A stretch of 64,000 nucleotides of DNA from an uncultured Prevotella sp. (GTDB lineage Bacteria; Bacteroidota; Bacteroidia; Bacteroidales; Bacteroidaceae): contig CALUMB010000003.1 of assembly GCA_944321645.1 (NCBI GenBank), forward strand, positions 27,378-91,377, read 5' to 3'. Below are positions 50,008 through 57,426 of the stretch, one piece after another (position 1 is the first letter of the stretch; every line of letters starts with the position of its first letter). Below the pieces are notes generated by a model. It saw only the letters and a program-made list of their open reading frames with translations, was not told the origin of the DNA and searched no databases. A program made the translations under genes and the position numbers.

Positions 50008-50688
50008 ATGAAGTATCGGATATTGGCAATTCTGGCGGTGGCCATTCTGGCGGCCACGGCAATCACCCGTGCGCAACAGGCAGACCCTTTGGCCGGGAAG
50101 AAAATCGGAGTGTTGGGCGACAGCTACGTGCGCAACCACAAGGAACCGATGGAGAACACGTGGCACTACAAGCTGGCCAAGAAGCATGGCATGGAGTATT
50201 ATAACTACGGGCGCAACGGCAATTGCATAGCCCTCGACCTTAAGCAGTGGGGTACGGGAATGTACCGCCGCTATGCCGACATGAGGGATTCGCTCGACTA
50301 TGTGGTGGTGATTGCTGGCCACAACGATGCAGCCCGCCTCGACAGCATCGGCATCGGGCTGTTCCGCGAGCGCCTCGGCGTGCTTTGCGAGGGGTTGATA
50401 GAGAAATACCCCGAGGCCCGGATTATGTTTTTCACCCCTTGGACGTGTAAGGACTTCATGGGCAGCGACCGCGAGAAAGTGGTGGACGCCATGCTCGAAG
50501 TGTGTGGGTCGTATGGCATCCCCGTGTTCGACGCTGCGCGCCGCAGCGGAATCTATGCCGCGAGCGAGACGTTCCGCCGTCGCTATTTCCAGGGTGGGGG
50601 AGTGAAAGACACTGCCCACCTTAACGCGCGTGGCCACGACCGCTTCCTGCCCGTGGCCGAAGCGTTCATACTCGGAAACGGGCGTTGA
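50008..50688 (+). CDS. SGNH/GDSL-type hydrolase (probable carbohydrate esterase)
   Basis: A 226-residue exported SGNH hydrolase with signal ending ITRAQQ. The four blocks are clear: block I KIGVLGDSYVRN with nucleophile Ser, block II YYNYGRNGNCIAL with Gly, block III VVVIAGHNDAA with Asn, and block V KDTAHLNARGHDRFL with Asp and His. Such enzymes in glycan-utilisation loci are often acetylesterases. Position directly behind GH27 and before GH78 suggests removal of acetyl groups from rhamnogalacturonan, but a lipid or other ester substrate cannot be excluded. It is followed immediately by a GGTAAAAA tract. Confidence 0.85.
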   Translation: MKYRILAILAVAILAATAITRAQQADPLAGKKIGVLGDSYVRNHKEPMENTWHYKLAKKHGMEYYNYGRNGNCIALDLKQWGTGMYRRYADMRDSLDYVVVIAGHNDAARLDSIGIGLFRERLGVLCEGLIEKYPEARIMFFTPWTCKDFMGSDREKVVDAMLEVCGSYGIPVFDAARRSGIYAASETFRRRYFQGGGVKDTAHLNARGHDRFLPVAEAFILGNGR

Positions 50689-50690
50689 AA

Positions 50691-50739
50691 GGGTAAAAAG
50701 GTAAAAGAGTAAAAAAGGTAGAAGGGTAAAAAGGTAAAC
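50691..50739. repeat. GGTAAAAA tandem tract after the esterase stop
   Basis: Imperfect GGTAAAAA/AGTAAAAA repeats begin 2 bases after the TGA, as in the tract at 13081. Confidence 0.8.
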
Positions 50740-50783
50740 AAGACGCGGCGGAGGGTTTGCGAAGATATATTCGCCCCAAAGCT

Positions 50784-50821
50784 ATTGTCTGAACACCTGA
50801 ACTCCCAGACTACTGAACTCC
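50784..50821 (+). repeat. Lone arm of the 47931 inverted repeat
   Basis: A 38-base stretch beginning ATTGTCTGAAC and ending TGAACTCC aligns end to end with the right arm at 48018-48055, with several substitutions. It lies 14 bases before the GH78 start codon and has no facing arm. Confidence 0.75.
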
Positions 50822-50835
50822 AAAATCAATAAGAA

Positions 50836-53499
50836 ATGGCTTTTAAGCGCATAATATTGCATTTGGCGATGCTGCCCATTGTTGCGCAGGCGGCATCGGA
50901 AGTGAATCTTGAACGGCTGACGGTGGAAGGCCGCCGCGAGCCGATGGGTATAGATGTCGCCATGCCGCGTTTCGGTTGGCAGATTGTCTCGTCCGAGCGT
51001 AATATGATGCAGGAAGCATACCGCATTGTCGTTGCCTCGACGGAAGAACGGCTCGAACGCGGCGAGGGCGACGTGTGGAACAGCGGGTGGGTGCATTCCG
51101 ACTCGTCGCAGTGGGTGGCCTACAAGGCTGCCGCGCTCCGCCCTAACCAAGTCTACTACTGGAAAGTGCAGGTGAAGACCAACCGTGGCGACTCCGGCTG
51201 GAGCGCACCTTCGCGTTGGAGCACCGGGCTTATGTCGCCGTCAAACTGGCGTGGGCAGTGGATTGGGCTTGACTCGCTGCTGCCTGGTGACCAAGCCGTG
51301 CGCCACAGCCGCATGGCCGTGCGCCGCCTGCGCAAGGAGTTCGGCCTTGGCGGCGGCAAGGTGAGCCGCGCCACGATGCACATCAGCGGGCTGGGCAACT
51401 ATACGCTATATATAAACGGTAACCGCGTCGGCCACGACGTGCTCACGCCCGTTCCGACGGACTACGCCAAGACCGTGGCCTACGACACATACGACGTGAC
51501 GCAGCTCTTGGCCACCGACAACGCCATAGGCGTGGAGCTTGCCCCGGGTCACTATTTCGCCCAGACGCAAGGCTACCAGACCAACGTGCGCACGACTTAC
51601 GGCTATCCGAAGCTCCGCGCCAACCTCATTGTCGAATATTCGGGCGGCGGCGCAGACACCATCGTCACCGACGCTACTTGGAAGTTTTCCGCCGACGGCC
51701 CCATCCGCTATGCCAACGAGTACGACGGGGAGCTGTTCGACGCACGCCGCGAGCAGGCCGGGTGGGCTTCTGCGGGCTTCGACGACAGCCGTTGGGCCTA
51801 TGCCGCCGTGGTGGGCGAACCTGGCGGCGTGCTCCGCGGCAACATCACCCCGGCCATGGGCATCTATTCCACAGAGCGCCCCGTGGCCGTGAAGAGCTAT
51901 GGCCGCCGCCACATAGTTGACTTCGGCACCAACAATGCCGGCCGCGTGCGCCTCACGTTGCGCACGCCAAGCGGCGACACCGTGCGCATACGCCACGCCG
52001 AGCTGCTTGGCAAGGGCGACTCTACGCTCTACGTGGCCAACCTGCGCAGTGCGGAGGCCACGGCGTGGTATGTGGGCGACGGCCGCAATCGCCGCTGGTC
52101 GCCGGAATTCACATATTACGGGTTCCGCTACGTAGAGGTGACAGGCGTAGACGACATCGCCTCTTGCGACATCGTGCGCGAGCTGATAGCCGACCGCATG
52201 GACGACGGCGACACCCACTTTGCCGCCTACGAGGCCGGCGGCGAGAGCCTGCTCAACGCCATCGTGGCCAACGCGCGGCGCGGCGTGCGCAGCAACTACA
52301 AGGGGATGCCTGTCGACTGCCCGCAGCGCGACGAGCGGATGCCGTGGCTCGGCGACCGCACTACCGGTTGCCTGGGCGAGAGCTACCTTATGGACAACCA
52401 CGCCCTCTACTCGAAGTGGATGGGCGACATACGCGACGGCCAGCGTGCCGACGGGCGCGTCAGCGACGTGACGCCCGCCTACTGGCGGCTCTACAACACC
52501 AACATAACGTGGCCCGCCTGTCTGCCGTTTGCCTGCGATATGCTCTACCGGCAGTATGGCGACCTGCGACCGATGCGCGAGAGCTACCCGGCCATAAAGC
52601 GTTTCCTCGACATGATAAAGCGCGACAACTATGAAGGCGGCCTTGTGCCATACGACCGCTACGGCGACTGGTGCGTGCCGCCGGAGTCGCCGAAGCTCGT
52701 CCATAGCAAAGACCCGGCCCGCAAGACCGACGGTCGGCTCATCTCTTCCGCCTATTTCTATTATCTCTGCCGCATGATGCAGCGTTACGCAGGGTTGTTC
52801 GGCTTCGGTGGCGACGCCGACCGCTTCGCCCGCGATGCCGAGGCTGCGCTTAAGGCCGTCAACGACACGTTCCTCGTAGAAGGGCGCTATTCAAACGGCA
52901 CCGTCACGGCCAACCTCCTGCCGCTGGCCATGGGCATCGTGCCAGACAGTGCGGCCAAAGGCGTTGCCGACAGCCTCGTGTACACCATCGTGGCTAAGAA
53001 CGACTCCCACGTCAGTGCGGGTGTCATCGGCATCCAGTGGCTCATGCGGCAGCTGTCGGACATGGGGCGCGGCGACGTGGCATACGCCCTCGCCACCACC
53101 GACACCTATCCCGGTTGGGGATATATGGTGAGCCGCGGCGCGACCACCATCTGGGAGTTGTGGAACGGCGACACCGCCAACCCGTCGATGAACAGCGGCA
53201 ACCATGTCATGCTCCTTGGCGACCTGTTGCCTTGGTGCTACGAACGCCTTGCCGGAATACGGCCCGACATGAGTGCGCCCGGTTTCAAGCGGATAGTGCT
53301 CAAGCCAGACTTCAGCATAGGGCGGCTGACCCGCGTGGCTGCCTCCCACCGCTCGCCATACGGCACTATACGCAGCGAGTGGAGCCGCGAGGGCGGGAAG
53401 GTTTCGTGGAAAGTGTCCATACCGGCCAACACCACCGCCGAAGTCCACTTGCCTGACGGCTCTGTGCGCGAGATTGGCTCGGGCGAATGGGAACTGTGA
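50836..53499 (+). CDS. GH78 alpha-L-rhamnosidase
   Basis: An 887-residue exported inverting alpha-L-rhamnosidase with signal ending IVAQAAS. Order: an N-terminal Ig-like domain (about 25-135, FGWQIVSSERNMMQEAYRIV), a beta-sandwich with LGNYTLYINGNRVGHDVLTP (about 185-205), a further sandwich with the YYGFRYVEVTG turn (about 430), the (alpha/alpha)6 barrel and a C-terminal sandwich (FKRIVLKPDF...). Catalytic residues are visible in VDCPQRDERMPWLGD (general acid Glu500, Asp494 nearby) and GATTIWELWNG (general base Glu774). Rhamnosidases of this type remove terminal rhamnose from RG-I oligomers made by the PL11 lyase. The gene is separated from the esterase by 147 bases of repeats, without a clear promoter there. 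Confidence 0.95.
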   Translation: MAFKRIILHLAMLPIVAQAASEVNLERLTVEGRREPMGIDVAMPRFGWQIVSSERNMMQEAYRIVVASTEERLERGEGDVWNSGWVHSDSSQWVAYKAAALRPNQVYYWKVQVKTNRGDSGWSAPSRWSTGLMSPSNWRGQWIGLDSLLPGDQAVRHSRMAVRRLRKEFGLGGGKVSRATMHISGLGNYTLYINGNRVGHDVLTPVPTDYAKTVAYDTYDVTQLLATDNAIGVELAPGHYFAQTQGYQTNVRTTYGYPKLRANLIVEYSGGGADTIVTDATWKFSADGPIRYANEYDGELFDARREQAGWASAGFDDSRWAYAAVVGEPGGVLRGNITPAMGIYSTERPVAVKSYGRRHIVDFGTNNAGRVRLTLRTPSGDTVRIRHAELLGKGDSTLYVANLRSAEATAWYVGDGRNRRWSPEFTYYGFRYVEVTGVDDIASCDIVRELIADRMDDGDTHFAAYEAGGESLLNAIVANARRGVRSNYKGMPVDCPQRDERMPWLGDRTTGCLGESYLMDNHALYSKWMGDIRDGQRADGRVSDVTPAYWRLYNTNITWPACLPFACDMLYRQYGDLRPMRESYPAIKRFLDMIKRDNYEGGLVPYDRYGDWCVPPESPKLVHSKDPARKTDGRLISSAYFYYLCRMMQRYAGLFGFGGDADRFARDAEAALKAVNDTFLVEGRYSNGTVTANLLPLAMGIVPDSAAKGVADSLVYTIVAKNDSHVSAGVIGIQWLMRQLSDMGRGDVAYALATTDTYPGWGYMVSRGATTIWELWNGDTANPSMNSGNHVMLLGDLLPWCYERLAGIRPDMSAPGFKRIVLKPDFSIGRLTRVAASHRSPYGTIRSEWSREGGKVSWKVSIPANTTAEVHLPDGSVREIGSGEWEL

Positions 53500-53573
53500 G
53501 GGCTGGTGGTTGAGTGGAAACCGCCCCTTATTTGCCGAATAACCGCCATTTGCCGCAAAAATGTATTGGCGGA

Positions 53574-53605
53574 TTTGCAGGGCAGGGATATTTTGGCTAC
53601 ATTTG
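53574..53605 (+). promoter_or_regulatory. Consensus promoter of the two-domain esterase gene
   Basis: TTTG (53574-53577), a 20-base spacer and TACATTTG (53598-53605). The leader to the ATG at 53700 is about 88 bases. Confidence 0.85.
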
Positions 53606-53699
53606 CGGGAGGAATGCCGTTGGCTGCCATGTCGGTGGTGGCCTGCGGCTTCCGGCTTTGGAAGCCATGCTGAAGGATTGTGCTTTAATACGAAACTAT

Positions 53700-55118
53700 A
53701 TGAAGAAATCAACCTTACTTTGCGCCTGCGTGCTGTTTTGCATGGCGGCGCAGGCGCAGACGGCGCGGAAGTTCACCGTCAACCTCACGCCCGACGGCGA
53801 GTCAAACATGCAAGTGTTCCTGCCCCAGGACCCCACGGGGCGTGCCATCGTAGACTGCCCGGGCGGAGGCTATTCGCATTTGTCGATGCAGAACGAAGGC
53901 ACTGACTGGGCCGAATACTTCAACCGCCAGGGCATAGCCTTCTGTGTGTTGAAATACCGTATGCCCAAGGGCGACCGCACCCGCCCTATGTCCGACGCGC
54001 AGAATGCCATACGCACTGTGCGCGACAGCGCAAAGGTGTGGGGCGTAAATCCATACGACGTGGGCATCATGGGCTTCTCTGCCGGCGGCCACCTGGCATC
54101 GACCACGGCCACCCATGCGCCGATTGAGTCGCGCCCCGACTTCCAGATACTCTTCTATCCCGTCATCTCGATGAATGAGCGTGCCACGCACAAAGGCTCG
54201 GTGGTGAACTTCCTTGGCGACGGGCGCGGCGATGAGAAGCTCGTCAAGGAGTTCTCCAACGACCGCCAGGTGCGCCGCCACCAGACACCTCCCGCCTTTA
54301 TCATCATGGCTGGCGACGACCGCGCCGTGCCACCGCTCACCAACGGCCTGCCATATTACGTGGCCTTGCGCAAGGCCGGCATTCCAGCCGCCATGCACAT
54401 CTATCCGTCCGGCGGCCATGGCTTTGGCTTCAAGAGCGCGTTTGCCTACCATGAGCAGATGCTCGGCGAGCTTTCGGCGTGGCTCGAAAGCGTGAAAGCC
54501 CCTGCCGCCACGGCCAAGCGCGTGGCCTGCGTGGGCAACAGCATCACCGACGGGGCTGGCATCGACATGAGCGACGTGCAGGGCTATCCCGCGCAGTTGC
54601 AGAAGATTCTCGGCACCGGTTACTGCGTGCGGAACTTCGGGGTTAGCGGGCGCACCTTGCTCAACCATGGCGACCGCCCCTATATGAGGGAGATGGCTTG
54701 GGCAGAGGCAAAGGCTTTCAACCCCGACGTGGTGGTGGTAAAGCTCGGCACCAACGACAGCAAGCCCCGCAACTGGGACAACTATGGCAAGGAGTTTGCC
54801 TCTGACCTGCAGCAGATGGTAGACGAGCTTGAGGCGCTTCCTGCCAAGCCTACGGTCTACCTGTGCTGCCCCGTTGCCTCAAACGATGCACGCGGCAAGC
54901 AGGGCGACAACCAGATTCGCGACTCGATAGTTGTGGCCGACATCATCCCTGCCATACAGAAAGTGGCGAAGAAGAACAAGCTCCAGGTCATCGACCTCCA
55001 TCCGCTGCTCGACCCCACGTCTGACTCCATGCAGCGCGACGGCATCCACCCGACGCCCAAGGGCGCATCGGCCATAGCAAAGGCCGTGGCCGAAGCCATA
55101 AAAGGCGGGCAGGAGTAG
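53700..55118 (+). CDS. Two-domain esterase: alpha/beta-hydrolase plus SGNH hydrolase
   Basis: A 472-residue exported protein from the ATG at 53700, which gives MKKSTLLCACVLFCMAAQAQ. The same frame is open upstream to 53514, but a consensus promoter sits between. Residues about 25-265 are an alpha/beta-hydrolase of the esterase type: oxyanion region IVDCPGGGYSH, nucleophile Ser127 in GFSAGGH, Asp206 or Asp207 in MAGDDRAVPP and His240 in SGGHGFG. Residues about 272-472 are an SGNH hydrolase: ACVGNSITDG (Ser281), RNFGVSGRT, VKLGTNDSK and RDGIHPTPKG. Having two ester-cleaving folds in one chain suggests coordinated removal of two ester types (for example acetyl groups at different positions or acetyl plus methyl) from pectin. 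That pairing is inference. Strong terminator downstream. Confidence 0.9.
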   Translation: MKKSTLLCACVLFCMAAQAQTARKFTVNLTPDGESNMQVFLPQDPTGRAIVDCPGGGYSHLSMQNEGTDWAEYFNRQGIAFCVLKYRMPKGDRTRPMSDAQNAIRTVRDSAKVWGVNPYDVGIMGFSAGGHLASTTATHAPIESRPDFQILFYPVISMNERATHKGSVVNFLGDGRGDEKLVKEFSNDRQVRRHQTPPAFIIMAGDDRAVPPLTNGLPYYVALRKAGIPAAMHIYPSGGHGFGFKSAFAYHEQMLGELSAWLESVKAPAATAKRVACVGNSITDGAGIDMSDVQGYPAQLQKILGTGYCVRNFGVSGRTLLNHGDRPYMREMAWAEAKAFNPDVVVVKLGTNDSKPRNWDNYGKEFASDLQQMVDELEALPAKPTVYLCCPVASNDARGKQGDNQIRDSIVVADIIPAIQKVAKKNKLQVIDLHPLLDPTSDSMQRDGIHPTPKGASAIAKAVAEAIKGGQE

Positions 55119-55147
55119 GCGGCATTCTTATTAAGCGTTCAATAGGC

Positions 55148-55193
55148 GGCAAAGCCCCGACCCGTGTCTTGCGGTCGGGGCTTTGCCTTTTTT
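55148..55193 (+). terminator. Rho-independent terminator, 15-bp stem
   Basis: GGCAAAGCCCCGACC pairs with GGTCGGGGCTTTGCC around a 10-base loop, followed by TTTTTT. Confidence 0.95.
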
Positions 55194-55248
55194 GCGTACT
55201 TTTTTGTGCGGATTGCCGCCGGGGCTTGGCTTTTCATTACTTTTAGGT

Positions 55249-55280
55249 ATTGCAGGGTAGGGGAAAAACCGTTAGTTTTG
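55249..55280 (+). promoter_or_regulatory. Promoter of the DUF2023 gene
   Basis: ATTG (one mismatch to TTTG, 55249-55252), a 20-base spacer and TAGTTTTG (55273-55280). The leader is about 50 bases. Confidence 0.65.
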
Positions 55281-55335
55281 CAAACGGAAATGCAGGCCGC
55301 CTGCAGCAAGGCGGCACACGAAAAGGCAGAGGCTT

Positions 55336-55752
55336 ATGGAAACAGCTAACATAAACCCGGTGGAACTTAAGGTGTTCCTCAACCACGTCTACGAGTTTAA
55401 GAAAGGCGTGAGGCAGATGGTGCTCTACACGATGAACAGGAAATATGAGGATTTTGCCGTGCGGCGGCTCACCCGGCAGGGCATACCCTACCTGATATAC
55501 CCGGCGGGTCGCAACAGCGTCAACCTGTTTTTCGGCAAGAGGGAGTGCATGGACGTAATCTCGCACCTTGTCAATTGCCCGCTCTACGAACTGTCGCCGG
55601 AGAAGGACTTCATATTGGGTGCGATGCTCGGCTACAACATTTGCGACCAGTGCAAGCGCTACTGTAGCCAGATGCGCAAGTCGGCAGCAGGGCCGGAGGG
55701 CCGCGCCAAGCCCCACTTGCGCGGCGGGCGTTTGGGCGGGCAGGCGGGCTGA
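55336..55752 (+). CDS. DUF2023 family protein
   Basis: A 138-residue cytoplasmic protein without signal peptide. VFLNHVYEFKKGVRQMVLYT, RRLTRQGIPYLIYPAG, VNLFFGKRECMDVISHL and DFILGAMLGYNICDQCKRYC together fit DUF2023, a small family often located beside a flavodoxin gene in other Bacteroidota. No flavodoxin is present here. A CDQCKRYC cysteine cluster near the end could bind a metal or Fe-S centre or be redox-active. The last 25 residues (Gly/Arg-rich, RAKPHLRGGRLGGQAG) look like read-through into high-GC DNA beyond the usual family end and may be non-conserved. The function is not known. The downstream spacer holds composite element C. Confidence 0.75.
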   Translation: METANINPVELKVFLNHVYEFKKGVRQMVLYTMNRKYEDFAVRRLTRQGIPYLIYPAGRNSVNLFFGKRECMDVISHLVNCPLYELSPEKDFILGAMLGYNICDQCKRYCSQMRKSAAGPEGRAKPHLRGGRLGGQAG

Positions 55753-55801
55753 ACGTTCCGTGGGCGCGTCTTTCCATACGGATGCCCCATACAGCCCGTG
55801 C

Positions 55802-56019
55802 TTGCATATATGCAACTAAAAAACGTCCTGCGGCACCCGGCGTTACGCATACGCCGGGTCCGTGCCGTGAAACGGCGCGTTTGGGAGTTCGATATGGCCT
55901 GTTTCAGGAGCCAAAACGTGCCGTTTTGCAACCCAAAACGACACGTTTTGCAATGCGCTGAATGCCAGGCTGCTAGCTGAGGCGTTTCGGGCCGTCGCCG
56001 TTAACGTAAAAATGTTAAC
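55802..56019 (+). repeat. 218-bp composite element, copy C
   Basis: Begins TTGCATATATGCAA (55802-55815) and ends GTTAAC-GTAAAAAT-GTTAAC (56000-56019). The interior has an ACCCGGCGT/ACGCCGGGT hairpin (55835-55859) and two tandem perfect hairpins CAAAACG-TGC-CGTTTTG (55912-55928) and CAAAACG-ACA-CGTTTTG (55934-55950), whose arms are interchangeable. It fills half of the 416-base spacer between the DUF2023 and Mrp genes. The rest of the spacer (56020-56168) has no recognised promoter. Confidence 0.82.
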
Positions 56020-56168
56020 GGCTGCGCGTGGCGGCCTGTGGCCGCAGGGCGACAGGGCCGTTTGCTGACATCCGTGCTCTTTTGTGCGTGGGAAGCGTAG
56101 TTCGGCACGCAATTTGCTGTAAGTTGGTACGCGCTTAATTCAACAGCAACAAACCATAAGCATAAGAT

Positions 56169-57272
56169 ATGACACTTTATCCAAAACTTATACTCGACGC
56201 CCTGGCCACCGTGACATACGCCGGGACGAAAAAGAACCTCGTGGAGAGCGAGATGGTGGCAGACAATATGCGCATAGACGGAATGTCGGTGAGCTTCTCG
56301 CTGATATTCCCGCGCGACACCGACCCCTTCCTTAAGTCTACGGTGAAGGCCGCCGAGGCCGCCATCCACTATCACGTTGGCAAGGACGTGGAGGTGAGCA
56401 TCGCCACCGAGTTCAAGTCGAAGCCCCGCCCCGAGGTGGGCAAGCTGCTGCCCGGGGTGAAGAACATCATTGCCGTAAGCTCCGGCAAGGGCGGCGTGGG
56501 CAAGAGCACCGTGGCCGCCAACCTTGCCATAGCATTGGCGCGGCTTGGCTACAAGGTGGGGCTGCTCGACGCCGACATCTTCGGCCCGTCGATGCCTAAG
56601 ATGTTCCACGTTGAGGATGCCCGCCCATACGCCGTGGAGAAAGACGGGCGCCAGCTTATAGAGCCGATAGAGAAGTATGGCGTAAAGCTGCTCAGCATAG
56701 GCTTTTTCGTAAATCCCGACACTGCCACGCTGTGGCGCGGGGGAATGGCTTCCAACGCGCTCAAGCAGCTCATTGCCGATGCCGACTGGGGAGAGCTTGA
56801 CTACTTCATCCTCGACACGCCGCCGGGCACGAGCGACATCCACCTCACCCTCCTCCAGACGCTCGCCATAACGGGTGCCGTGATTGTGAGCACGCCGCAG
56901 AAGGTGGCATTGGCCGACGCGCGCAAGGGCATCGACATGTACCGCAACGACAAGGTGAACGTGCCTATACTCGGCCTCGTGGAGAACATGGCGTGGTTTA
57001 CCCCGGCCGAACTGCCGGAGAACAAATACTACATTTTCGGCAAGGAGGGCTGCAAGGAGCTTGCGGGTGAGATGGGCCTCCCGCTGCTGGCGCAGATTCC
57101 GCTCGTGCAGAGCATTTGCGAGAGCGGCGACGCCGGCGAGCCTGCGGCCTGCAATTCGGACACCATCACCGGCCTGGCCTTCATCAACTTCGCGCAGGCC
57201 GTGGTCACAGTAACCAACCGCCGCAACAAGGAGCAGGCCCCGACGCGCATCGTGGAGGTGAAGCAGCAGTGA
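56169..57272 (+). CDS. Mrp/ApbC-type P-loop ATPase, iron-sulfur carrier family
   Basis: A 367-residue cytoplasmic protein. Residues 1-80 are a MIP18/DUF59 domain (ILDALATVTYAGTKKNLVES, VSFSLIFPRDTDPFLKSTVK). Residues about 97-340 are the ParA-like ATPase with Walker A SSGKGGVGKST (104-114), DADIFGPS and LDTPPGTSDIHL. Mrp/ApbC/NBP35 proteins carry Fe-S clusters to apoproteins. In many members a CxxC near the C-terminus holds the bridging cluster. Here the corresponding stretch is VENMAWFTPAELPENKYYIF and contains no Cys pair. This form is usual in Bacteroidota as far as I recall. ATG at 56169; no clear upstream promoter. Confidence 0.92.
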   Translation: MTLYPKLILDALATVTYAGTKKNLVESEMVADNMRIDGMSVSFSLIFPRDTDPFLKSTVKAAEAAIHYHVGKDVEVSIATEFKSKPRPEVGKLLPGVKNIIAVSSGKGGVGKSTVAANLAIALARLGYKVGLLDADIFGPSMPKMFHVEDARPYAVEKDGRQLIEPIEKYGVKLLSIGFFVNPDTATLWRGGMASNALKQLIADADWGELDYFILDTPPGTSDIHLTLLQTLAITGAVIVSTPQKVALADARKGIDMYRNDKVNVPILGLVENMAWFTPAELPENKYYIFGKEGCKELAGEMGLPLLAQIPLVQSICESGDAGEPAACNSDTITGLAFINFAQAVVTVTNRRNKEQAPTRIVEVKQQ

Positions 57273-57341
57273 GCTTCGGGGCGTGAGGCCCCGCGTGCGG
57301 GCTGTGGCGCGTAGTGCGCGGCGGCTGTCTTGCTTGCAAAG

Positions 57342-57387
57342 GGAAAGCCCGGCGCCATGGAATCCGTTCCACGGCGCCGGGCTTTCC
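57342..57387. terminator. Long hairpin between convergent genes
   Basis: GGAAAGCCCGGCGCC pairs with GGCGCCGGGCTTTCC, plus GGAA/TTCC inside. It lies between the converging Mrp and M16 genes. No T-run on either side, so it may act as a bidirectional but imperfect terminator. Confidence 0.65.
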
Positions 57388-57426
57388 GCGTCTTTGTGGC
57401 TCGCTGGCCGGTTCCGCCCGCAGGCG

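Noticed and set aside
53514-53699. N-terminal extension of the two-domain esterase
   Set aside because: A consensus promoter lies inside it and the real signal peptide starts at 53700. Similar extensions were rejected at 7559, 13784, 40850, 30592 and, on the minus strand, 62236-62376.
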